From: Thermococcus sp.
GTDB lineage: Archaea; Methanobacteriota_B; Thermococci; Thermococcales; Thermococcaceae
Length of the DNA: 5,902 nt
Assembly (NCBI GenBank): GCA_011050175.1
Contig: DRGF01000110.1
Location: 1-5,902, forward strand
Direction: 5' to 3'
Position numbers and translations under genes: made by a program. The first letter of the stretch is position 1. Each line of letters opens with the position of its first letter. Under the pieces are notes generated by a model. It worked only from the letters and a program-made list of their open reading frames with translations, was not told the DNA's origin and searched no databases. This document shows, in pieces, positions 1 through 3,925 of the stretch.

Positions 1-495
1 AACGACAAGAAGCTCATCCGCCAGATGCCCGGAAGGGTCATAGGAATGAGCAAGGACGCCGACGGAAAGAGAGCCTTTGTGATGACGCTCCAGACGAGGG
101 AGCAGCACATAAGGCGCGCCAAGGCGACCTCAAACATATGTTCAAACGAAGCTCTGGTCGCCGTTGCCGCGGCGATACACCTCGCGAGCCTCGGACCGAA
201 GGGGCTGAAGGAACTTGGAGAGGTCATCCTCAAGAACACCGCCTACCTCAAGAAGCGCCTCGGAGAGGTGGCAGAAGTCCCGTTCGAGGGCGTGAACTTC
301 AAGGACGTCCTCGTGAGGTTTGGAAAGCCCTACAACGAGATCCACGAGGCCCTTCTTGAGCGGAACATCCACGGTGGCTACTACTTAGGGGAACACTTCC
401 CGGAGCTTGACGAGAGCGCCCTCTTCGCCGCCACCGAGACGACGAGAAAGGAATGGGTCGATGCCCTAATTGAGGCCCTCAAGGAGGTGGCCTGA
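1..495 (+). CDS. gcvPA: Glycine dehydrogenase (decarboxylating) subunit 1, C-terminal part
   Basis: This is the last 164 codons of an open frame that enters from the left edge and stops with TGA at 493-495. The archaeal/bacterial two-subunit P-protein of the glycine cleavage system decarboxylates glycine with pyridoxal phosphate and passes the aminomethyl group to lipoyl-GcvH in the cytoplasm. Seen here are [10 protein letters not shown] (window residues 7-16), [16 protein letters not shown] soon after, and a C-terminal stretch with [12 protein letters not shown] and [13 protein letters not shown], all typical of the subunit 1 C-terminal domain. The full family protein is about 450 residues, so roughly 280 residues lie outside the window. 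The reading frame is open through position 1, so the ATG at 25 is internal and not a start. The next gene, gcvPB, begins at the base after this stop, which implies co-transcription and probably translational coupling. The family assignment is firm; the organism is inferred. Confidence 0.95.
   Translation, partial: NDKKLIRQMPGRVIGMSKDADGKRAFVMTLQTREQHIRRAKATSNICSNEALVAVAAAIHLASLGPKGLKELGEVILKNTAYLKKRLGEVAEVPFEGVNFKDVLVRFGKPYNEIHEALLERNIHGGYYLGEHFPELDESALFAATETTRKEWVDALIEALKEVA
483..489 (+). promoter_or_regulatory. Ribosome binding site of gcvPB
   Basis: GGAGGTG lies inside the last codons of gcvPA and ends 6 bases before the ATG at 496. It is a near-perfect match to the archaeal anti-Shine-Dalgarno sequence. 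It supports ATG 496 as the gcvPB start and shows that the second subunit has its own strong initiation signal despite the zero-base gap. Confidence 0.85.
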
Positions 496-2004
496 ATGTT
501 CCGTCAGGCTAAATGGGACGAACCGCTCATTTTCGAGCTCTCAAGGCCCGGAAGGGTCGGCTACACGATGCCGAAGCCGATTGAGGACGTTGAAGTTGAA
601 ATCCCCAAGAAGCTCAAGCGCAGGAGCCCGCTCAACCTTCCGGAGGTTAGCGAGCCCGAGGTGGTTAAGCACTATACACGCCTGAGCGAGATGAACTACG
701 GCGTTGATTCAGGCATCTATCCGCTCGGCTCGTGCACCATGAAATACAACCCCAAGATAAACGAGGAGATAGCCGACCATCCAGGAGTCGCCTACGTTCA
801 CCCATACCAGGACGAGAGAACCGTTCAGGGCGCCCTGAGGGTGATGTGGGAGCTTGAGCAGTGGCTCAAGGAGATAACTGGCATGGGCCGCTTCACCCTT
901 CAGCCGGCGGCGGGAGCAAACGGCGAGTTCACGGGCGTTTTGATAATCCGCGCCTACCACCTCGACAGGGGCGACACCCAGAGAACGGAGATGCTCGTCC
1001 CGGACTCGGCCCACGGAACAAACCCCGCGAGTGCCGCAATGGCCGGCTTCAAGGTCATCGAGATACCCTCCAACGAGAACGGAACCGTTGACCTTGAGGC
1101 CCTTGAGAACGCCGTGAGTGAGAGGACGGCCGGGCTGATGCTCACCAACCCCAACACCCTCGGCATCTTCGAGGACGAGATACTCGAGATAGCGAAGATA
1201 GTCCACAAGGCCGGAGGTCTGCTCTACTACGACGGAGCTAACCTCAACGCCGTCCTCGGAAAGGTAAGGCCCGGCGACATGGGCTTCGACGTCGTCCACC
1301 TCAACCTGCACAAGACCTTCTCGACCCCGCACGGCGGCGGTGGTCCGGGAAGCGGGCCCGTCGGAGTCAAGGACTTCCTCAAGGACTACCTGCCGGTTCC
1401 GCTCGTGGGCTACGACGAGGAGAACGACCGCTACTACCTCGACTACAACGTGCCGAAGAGCATAGGCAAAGTCAAGGAGCTCTACGGCAACTTCGCGGTG
1501 ATGGTCAGGGCCTTGACATACCTCAAGATAATGGGCAGGGACGGCCTGAGGGAGGCCAGCGAGATAGCCGTTCTCAACGCCAACTACCTCACCCAGAAGC
1601 TGAAGGGAACGAAGGGTTACGAGCTGCCGCACAAGGAGCTCAGGAAGCACGAGGTCGTGTTTAGCGCCGAGCCCATGAAGAAGGAGACCGGCGTTAAGGC
1701 CCTGGACGTTGCCAAGAGGCTCCTCGACTTCGGCCTGCACGCACCGACGATATACTTCCCGCTGATCGTGCATGAGGCCCTCATGATTGAGCCTACCGAG
1801 ACGGTCAGCAAGGAGGAGCTGGATGCATACGTTGAGGCCCTCAAGAAGATAAGCGAGGAAGCATACAGCAACCCGGAGATTGTGAAGGGCGCACCACACA
1901 ATACGGCGGTCAAGCGCGTGGACGATGTTCTCGCCGCAAAGAGGCCAATAATAACGTGGCGCATGTACCGCGAGCTTAAAGAGAAGGGGGAAGTTGACTG
2001 CTGA
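496..2004 (+). CDS. gcvPB: Glycine dehydrogenase (decarboxylating) subunit 2
   Basis: This complete 502-residue protein has the usual length for archaeal GcvPB. It is the PLP-carrying subunit that pairs with GcvPA to decarboxylate glycine in the glycine cleavage system. Seen in the sequence: the N-terminal [21 protein letters not shown] (first part at about residues 66-85), the substrate-side [11 protein letters not shown] (135-145), [15 protein letters not shown] (170-184), [10 protein letters not shown] (244-253), and [20 protein letters not shown] (271-290), in which Lys273 is the expected Schiff-base lysine for PLP. The C-terminus [19 protein letters not shown] is typical of the archaeal group. 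The start at 496 is set by the GGAGGTG site 6 bases upstream and by direct abutment to the gcvPA stop. A hairpin plus T-tract overlaps the 3' end. No key residue is missing. GcvT and GcvH are not in the window. Confidence 0.97.
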   Translation: MFRQAKWDEPLIFELSRPGRVGYTMPKPIEDVEVEIPKKLKRRSPLNLPEVSEPEVVKHYTRLSEMNYGVDSGIYPLGSCTMKYNPKINEEIADHPGVAYVHPYQDERTVQGALRVMWELEQWLKEITGMGRFTLQPAAGANGEFTGVLIIRAYHLDRGDTQRTEMLVPDSAHGTNPASAAMAGFKVIEIPSNENGTVDLEALENAVSERTAGLMLTNPNTLGIFEDEILEIAKIVHKAGGLLYYDGANLNAVLGKVRPGDMGFDVVHLNLHKTFSTPHGGGGPGSGPVGVKDFLKDYLPVPLVGYDEENDRYYLDYNVPKSIGKVKELYGNFAVMVRALTYLKIMGRDGLREASEIAVLNANYLTQKLKGTKGYELPHKELRKHEVVFSAEPMKKETGVKALDVAKRLLDFGLHAPTIYFPLIVHEALMIEPTETVSKEELDAYVEALKKISEEAYSNPEIVKGAPHNTAVKRVDDVLAAKRPIITWRMYRELKEKGEVDC

Positions 2005-2020
2005 CTTCCCTTCCATTTTT
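1986..2020 (+). terminator. Hairpin and T5 tract at the gcvPB stop
   Basis: GGGAAGT (1988-1994) pairs perfectly with ACTTCCC (2004-2010). Two G-U pairs extend it outward (1986-1987 with 2011-2012), giving up to 9 pairs around a 9-base loop that contains the TGA stop region. TTTTT follows at 2016-2020. Archaeal termination depends mainly on T-tracts; the hairpin makes this look like a bacterial intrinsic terminator. It probably ends the gcvPA-gcvPB transcript. Confidence 0.6.
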
Positions 2021-2047
2021 CTTACTGTCTCTTTCGCGTGGGCGAAC

Positions 2048-2068
2048 AAACTTTGCAGAGCAAAGTTT
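2048..2068. repeat. Palindromic hairpin, AAACTTTGC type, left copy
   Basis: AAACTTTGC (2048-2056) is the exact reverse complement of GCAAAGTTT (2060-2068), around a 3-base loop AGA. It starts 43 bases after the gcvPB stop. The hairpin at 2581-2602 has the same stem except for one paired change (T-A here, C-G there), and both are followed by an AGAATG word within a few bases. It could be a transcript 3'-end stabiliser or one end of a repeat element. Confidence 0.75.
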
Positions 2069-2188
2069 AATCAGAATGTTCCATTTCTCATTAATGGGCA
2101 AAAATCAGTCGTGCACTGGTGGATTTGGCAGTTGTTGGACGAGTTTAACCTCCAAACAAGCACTTTCAAGCAGTTTCAAACTTATTCT

Positions 2189-2205
2189 GGCGTCCTTCGG
2201 ACGCC
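2189..2205. repeat. Palindromic hairpin GGCGTCC-TTC-GGACGCC
   Basis: This is a perfect 7-bp GC-rich stem with a TTC loop inside an AT-rich surround. Its sister at 2442-2458 has the same length and loop. The two stems differ at two positions, and both differences are compensated on the other arm. Confidence 0.8.
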
Positions 2206-2215
2206 GTTGGGGGTG

Positions 2216-2240
2216 AAACACTCTTCAAAGAGCAGATTAA
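2216..2240 (+). repeat. Degenerate interspersed repeat, copy 1
   Basis: The stretch contains AAACACTCTTC followed by AAAGAGCAGATTAA. The 12-base AGAGCAGATTAA (2229-2240) recurs exactly at 3189-3200, and the preceding bases align with AAACGTGTTCTT there, allowing a small gap. It is therefore one copy of the word best preserved at 3166-3200. Confidence 0.55.
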
Positions 2241-2298
2241 ACAGAAACTTGCTTAGAAATTGGCAACTTCAAAAAAGCACTCAATTTTTCCGTCAACG

Positions 2299-2329
2299 CT
2301 GAAGCTTTTGGAAAGCTTCACCAAAAGTT
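2299..2329. repeat. Two overlapping, mutually exclusive inverted repeats
   Basis: GAAGCTTT (2301-2308) pairs perfectly with AAAGCTTC (2312-2319) around loop TGG. Alternatively CTTTTGG (2305-2311) pairs with CCAAAAG (2321-2327). The two stems share bases and cannot form together. The segment 2299-2313 is also a 14/15 match, in reverse complement, to 3101-3115. Confidence 0.6.
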
Positions 2330-2385
2330 GGTAGCTCTTCCTTGGGGGACCATAATACAAGGATTTTCTCCTTCAGGAGGTTCTT

Positions 2386-2407
2386 GTTCTCAAAGAGAAC
2401 ACGTTTT
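2386..2407 (-). repeat. Degenerate interspersed repeat, inverted copy
   Basis: AGAACACGTTTT (2396-2407) is the exact reverse complement of AAAACGTGTTCT at 3176-3187. Read on the minus strand, the copy continues into CTCTTTGAGAAC, so here the word has become a perfect GTTCTC-AAA-GAGAAC hairpin. Confidence 0.5.
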
Positions 2408-2441
2408 AGAAATCCTTGTCGGGAGGGTTTACTCCCTTCTT

Positions 2442-2458
2442 GACGCCCTTCGGGCGTC
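2442..2458. repeat. Palindromic hairpin GACGCCC-TTC-GGGCGTC
   Basis: This perfect 7-bp stem has a TTC loop and is a paralogue of the hairpin at 2189-2205. Stem pair 2 is A-T here and G-C there; pair 5 is C-G here and T-A there. Pairing is conserved although the sequence is not. Confidence 0.8.
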
Positions 2459-2501
2459 GGTTTAAACTTAAACCCATACCGGGGGGCGAGTTGAAAAGTT
2501 C

Positions 2502-2536
2502 TCCATTTCAAAAACAAGCTTATTCAAAGAGAAAAT
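2502..2536 (+). repeat. Degenerate interspersed repeat, copy 2
   Basis: TCCATTTCAAAAAC (2502-2515) matches TCCATTTCCAAAAAC at 3166-3180 with one base missing. It is followed by TTCAAAGAG (as in the copy at 2216-2240) and then by a poorly matching AAAATCA. The order of sub-blocks is the same as at 3166-3200. Confidence 0.5.
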
Positions 2537-2580
2537 CACTAGACCTTTAGCCTTTTAGAAAAGAGCTACGAACCTTGGTC

Positions 2581-2602
2581 AAACTTCGCGAAGGCGAAGT
2601 TT
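2581..2602. repeat. Palindromic hairpin, AAACTTCGC type, right copy
   Basis: AAACTTCGC (2581-2589) pairs perfectly with GCGAAGTTT (2594-2602) around loop GAAG. On the minus strand it lies 7 bases beyond the CCA end of tRNA-Thr, so it would be in the tRNA 3' trailer. A T4 run on that strand follows at about 2559-2562, so it may help end the tRNA transcript. It is a paralogue of 2048-2068 with one compensated pair. Confidence 0.75.
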
Positions 2603-2609
2603 GTTAGAA

Positions 2610-2686
2610 TGGAGCCCCGGGCGGGATTTGAACCCGCGACCGGCGGATTACAAGTCCGCCGCCCCGCCAGGCTAGGCTACCGGGGC
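2610..2686 (-). tRNA. tRNA-Thr (anticodon UGU)
   Basis: The minus strand gives a complete cloverleaf. The acceptor GCCCCGG/CCGGGGC is perfect, the D arm has GCCT/GGGC, and the anticodon arm GCGGA-CTTGTAA-TCCGC has anticodon TGT (plus-strand ACA at 2650-2652). The variable loop is CGGTC and the T arm is GCGGG-TTCAAAT-CCCGC. The body is 74 nt, followed by an encoded CCA (2610-2612). Discriminator U73 fits archaeal tRNA-Thr. It reads ACA codons. A TATA box lies about 27 bases upstream at 2709-2718. No intron is seen. Confidence 0.97.
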
Positions 2687-2708
2687 ACGGTCTAAAGACC
2701 GAAGGGAT

Positions 2709-2718
2709 AAATATAAAG
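2709..2718 (-). promoter_or_regulatory. TATA box of tRNA-Thr
   Basis: On the minus strand this reads CTTTATATTT, a good Thermococcales box A, centred about 27 bases before the first tRNA base. Transcription would therefore start at or within a couple of bases of the mature 5' end. Between box and gene lies the palindrome CGGTCTAAAGACCG (2688-2701). Confidence 0.75.
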
Positions 2719-2784
2719 TTTTCGCAGTCTGCCCGACACAACCCCGTAAAGCTGATTATGTCCCTCACGGGGGGCACCGTAAGA

Positions 2785-2793
2785 TTTATAAAT
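2785..2793 (+). promoter_or_regulatory. TATA box of the tRNA-Asn/tRNA-CAU pair
   Basis: TTTATAAAT, preceded by GTAAGA as a weak BRE, is centred 33 bases before tRNA-Asn. The expected start is near 2814, leaving a leader of about 8 bases. The divergent box for tRNA-Thr is some 75 bases away. Confidence 0.8.
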
Positions 2794-2821
2794 CCCCCCC
2801 ATATTCCCTACATTGGGTTGT

Positions 2822-2897
2822 GCCGCCGTAGCTTAGTCGGTAGAGCGCCGGACTGTTAATCCGGCGGTCCCCGGTTCGAGTCCGGGCGGCGGCGCCA
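2822..2897 (+). tRNA. tRNA-Asn (anticodon GUU)
   Basis: A full cloverleaf is visible: acceptor GCCGCCG/CGGCGGC, D arm GCTT-AGTCGGTA-GAGC, anticodon arm CCGGA-CTGTTAA-TCCGG with anticodon GTT at 2855-2857, variable CGGTC, T arm CCCGG-TTCGAGT-CCGGG, discriminator G73, and an encoded CCA at 2895-2897. It reads AAC and AAU codons. The second tRNA follows after only 6 bases, so the two are surely co-transcribed from the TATA box at 2785. No intron is visible. Confidence 0.97.
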
Positions 2898-2903
2898 TCC
2901 CGT

Positions 2904-2981
2904 GGGCCCGTAGCTCAGCCTGGTCAGAGCGCGCGGCTCATAACCGCGTGGTCGGGGGTTCAAAGCCCCCCGGGCCCACCA
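2904..2981 (+). tRNA. tRNA with CAU anticodon (probably tRNA-Ile2, else elongator tRNA-Met)
   Basis: The cloverleaf has acceptor GGGCCCG/CGGGCCC, D arm GCTC-AGCCTGGTCA-GAGC, anticodon arm CGCGG-CTCATAA-CCGCG (anticodon CAT at 2939-2941), variable TGGTC, T arm GGGGG-TTCAAAG-CCCCC, discriminator A73, and encoded CCA. It is not the initiator: position 1-72 is G-C, and the anticodon stem lacks the three G-C pairs next to the loop. Bases C4-G69, U12-A23, C29-G41, A37, A38 and A73 agree with known isoleucine identity elements. The GGGCCC acceptor also resembles what I recall of archaeal isoleucine tRNAs. If it is tRNA-Ile2, its C34 would be changed to agmatidine by TiaS to read AUA. An automatic anticodon reading would call it Met. 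The tRNA call is firm; the isotype is inferred. Confidence 0.95.
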
Positions 2982-3040
2982 TCACAACCCTTTCTGACGA
3001 AAGTGCTGACGGAAAATTGTATGCGATTCTAATGTGCCTG

Positions 3041-3045
3041 TTTTT
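3041..3045 (+). terminator. Possible T5 terminator of the tRNA pair
   Basis: TTTTT lies about 60 bases beyond the CCA of the second tRNA and is the first T-tract of this length downstream. Archaeal RNAP stops at such tracts without a required hairpin. The assignment rests only on position. Confidence 0.35.
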
Positions 3046-3165
3046 CAATGATTGGCCACTTTTACAGGGTTTCAGTCGCTACGAACTTTTAGTCAGGCCC
3101 TTCCAAAAGCTCCAGAGGCGCTCTAACCGCCGTCCAAACATCCCAGTGGACAGCGGAGGGCAGTG

Positions 3166-3200
3166 TCCATTTCCAAAAACGTGTTCTTAGAGCAGATTAA
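3166..3200 (+). repeat. Degenerate interspersed repeat, fullest copy
   Basis: Sub-blocks in order are TCCATTTCCAAAAAC (3166-3180), GTGTTCTT (3181-3188) and AGAGCAGATTAA (3189-3200). Each block has a counterpart in region A, at 2502-2515, 2396-2407 (inverted) and 2229-2240. This copy carries all blocks together, so it is the best guess at the ancestral form. Confidence 0.55.
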
Positions 3201-3270
3201 CGCGATTTGAAATTTAAAACATTTTAATTAACCCTGTCGAGTCCTTATGTGCACCATCTCAGCATTTAAA

Positions 3271-3293
3271 CGCCTCAGAGGGCGCTGTTTTTT
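3271..3293 (+). terminator. Hairpin followed by T6
   Basis: CGCC (3271-3274) pairs with GGCG (3281-3284), with one more T-G pair inside, and TTTTTT follows at 3288-3293. It resembles an intrinsic terminator on the plus strand. It is 290 bases beyond the tRNA pair and before the rpoH promoters, so it may end tRNA read-through or an unannotated transcript. Confidence 0.35.
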
Positions 3294-3310
3294 ACAAAAT
3301 ACTGGCGAAA

Positions 3311-3331
3311 TTTTAACCGTGTTTTAGCCGT
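3311..3331 (+). repeat. Tandem TTTTARCCGT word with 11-bp period
   Basis: TTTTAACCGT (3311-3320) and TTTTAGCCGT (3322-3331) are 9/10 identical and spaced 11 bases apart, about one DNA turn. Such phasing suits two protein subunits on one DNA face, but only two copies are present and no regulator is known to bind here. Confidence 0.4.
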
Positions 3332-3460
3332 ATACTTACAAAGACTCGCCAAAAATCGATGATTCGTCATCATTACATGCTAAAACATGCCACAAATACA
3401 ACAAATTTGGAGCCTCTGCCGGGTTTTTAAAAAGTTTGGACATCGAACCGACGGCGAATA

Positions 3461-3469
3461 TTTATAAAT
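3461..3469 (+). promoter_or_regulatory. Distal TATA box upstream of rpoH
   Basis: TTTATAAAT, preceded by GCGAATA, is as good a box as the one before tRNA-Asn. A start would fall near 3490, giving rpoH a leader of about 170 bases or serving a small RNA. Confidence 0.5.
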
Positions 3470-3550
3470 CTTACCCTCACCCAATGAATATAGAAGTACA
3501 CCAGCGTAGCTTTTCGGCATGGAAAACGGTTCTTAAACTTTACGCAACCG

Positions 3551-3557
3551 ATATAAA
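3551..3557 (+). promoter_or_regulatory. Middle TATA-like box upstream of rpoH
   Basis: ATATAAA is preceded by CAACCG, a poor BRE. It is weaker than the flanking two boxes. A start from it would be near 3579. Confidence 0.3.
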
Positions 3558-3580
3558 CCCCTACGCGTCAGATACCACTC

Positions 3581-3594
3581 GAAAAGCTTATATA
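3581..3594 (+). promoter_or_regulatory. Proximal BRE and TATA box of rpoH
   Basis: GAAAAGC followed by TTATATA (3588-3594) fits the purine-rich BRE plus TATA of Thermococcales. The start would be near 3616, 40-45 bases before the rpoH start codon. This is the most likely main promoter of the rpoH-rpoB cluster. Confidence 0.65.
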
Positions 3595-3659
3595 CCGAAA
3601 CCCGCAGGTGGGAGGTAGTGATAATCGTTCTTAAAAAATGTTAAAGGGGGCAATTCTCG

Positions 3660-3908
3660 GTGGCGACGAAAAAAGAATTTGATATATTCACACATGAGCT
3701 GGTTCCCGAGCACAGAATACTGAGCGAGGAGGAGAAAGAGGCGCTCCTCCAGAAGTACAGGATCAGAATATCCCAGCTTCCGCAGATCAAGGCTTCGGAC
3801 CCTGCTGTCGTTGCTCTTGGGGCAAAGCCGGGCGATGTCATTGAAATCAAAAGGAAGAGTCCGACGGCAGGATATTATTACTACTACCGCCTTGTGGTGG
3901 AGGACTGA
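3660..3908 (+). CDS. rpoH: DNA-directed RNA polymerase subunit H
   Basis: The 82-residue protein is homologous to the C-terminal domain of eukaryotic Rpb5. It is a small core subunit at the downstream-DNA jaw of archaeal RNAP. Seen: [19 protein letters not shown] near the N-terminus, [20 protein letters not shown] in the middle and [21 protein letters not shown] at the end (last part), all family hallmarks. The start is GTG at 3660. A stop in frame at 3642 leaves no other upstream candidate, and the purine run AAAGGGGG (3643-3650) lies 9 bases ahead as a modest ribosome binding site. Length is normal. It is followed after 17 bases by rpoB, the standard archaeal order. Confidence 0.96.
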   Translation: MATKKEFDIFTHELVPEHRILSEEEKEALLQKYRIRISQLPQIKASDPAVVALGAKPGDVIEIKRKSPTAGYYYYYRLVVED

Positions 3909-3914
3909 TTCTGC

Positions 3915-3921
3915 GAGGTGA
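3915..3921 (+). promoter_or_regulatory. Ribosome binding site of rpoB
   Basis: GAGGTGA sits in the 17-base rpoH-rpoB gap and ends 4 bases before the ATG at 3926. It fixes the rpoB start. Confidence 0.8.
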
Positions 3922-3925
3922 GATT

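Larger units (their letters stand above)
2357..2474. other. Branched stem structure with tandem hairpins; possible structured RNA
   Basis: A perfect 10-bp stem, ACAAGGATTT (2357-2366) with AAATCCTTGT (2410-2419), encloses two hairpins: CTCCT/AGGAG (2368-2379) and GTTCTC-AAA-GAGAAC (2386-2400). Directly after come three more hairpins almost without gaps: GGGAG/CTCCC (2421-2436), GACGCCC-TTC-GGGCGTC (2442-2458) and GGTTTAA/TTAAACC (2459-2474). Such nested complementarity is more than a random AT-rich spacer usually shows. No promoter, terminator or known RNA family is recognised, and the transcribed strand, if any, is unknown. The structure may instead be a set of palindromic repeat remnants. 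Confidence 0.4.
2005..2609. other. Noncoding, hairpin-dense convergent gap (region A)
   Basis: About 600 bases lie between the gcvPB stop and the 3' end of the opposing tRNA-Thr. Base composition shifts to AT-rich with short GC-rich palindromes. The open frames here have no recognisable domain, run across the palindromes and lack ribosome binding sites, so I call none of them a gene. No strong TATA box that would start an independent transcript is visible. It contains at least eight short perfect or near-perfect inverted repeats with 2- to 6-base loops, and degenerate copies of a word also present at 3166-3200. The best reading is a mosaic of decayed interspersed repeats; a structured RNA is the alternative. 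Confidence 0.7.
2982..3659. other. Noncoding gap before rpoH (region B)
   Basis: About 680 bases without a supportable protein gene. The left part (2982-3230) contains fragments shared with region A. The middle (3240-3430) is AT-rich with a hairpin plus T6 at 3271-3293, a tandem word at 3311-3331, a small hairpin GATGA-TTCG-TCATC (3358-3371) and the direct repeat ACATGC at 3375 and 3385. The right part (3440-3659) holds three TATA-like boxes leading to rpoH. A 60-codon frame at 3436-3618 runs through these boxes, lacks a ribosome binding site and resembles nothing I know. Confidence 0.7.

Noticed and set aside
709..2049. 446-codon open frame antisense to gcvPB
   Set aside because: It mirrors gcvPB codon for codon in a GC-rich gene with strong third-position bias. 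It has no recognisable domain and no ribosome binding site. The plus-strand gene explains the open frame.
1994..2302. 102-codon plus-strand frame after gcvPB
   Set aside because: It overlaps the gcvPB end, the terminator and two hairpins. Its composition is unlike the neighbouring genes and no family is recognised.
2293..2517. 74-codon minus-strand frame with PEGRQEG
   Set aside because: Its sequence is dictated by the branched palindromes (2357-2474). There is no start signal or known domain, so it is probably a frame through repeat DNA.
2474..2686. Possible attachment site of a tRNA-integrating element (TACCGGGG at 2476-2483 also at the tRNA-Thr 5' end)
   Set aside because: The match is only 8 bases and involves the 5' end of the tRNA, not the 3' end normally copied by Thermococcales integrases. 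No integrase gene is present.
3061..3120. CRISPR-like GTTTCAGTCGC start of a repeat
   Set aside because: It is a single occurrence with no regular spacers or second repeat unit.
3142..3160. CCCAGTGGACAGCGGAGGG, similar to an archaeal origin recognition box (ORB)
   Set aside because: There is only one imperfect copy, recalled from memory of the ORB consensus. There is no second copy and no cdc6/orc1 gene nearby, so an origin cannot be supported.
2948..3190. 80-codon plus-strand frame
   Set aside because: It begins inside the CAU tRNA gene and runs across repeat fragments; there is no coding evidence.
3436..3618. Small open frame before rpoH (also 44 codons from ATG 3484)
   Set aside because: It overlaps all three TATA boxes and has no ribosome binding site. 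The predicted start from the box at 3461 (near 3490) lies after the ATG.
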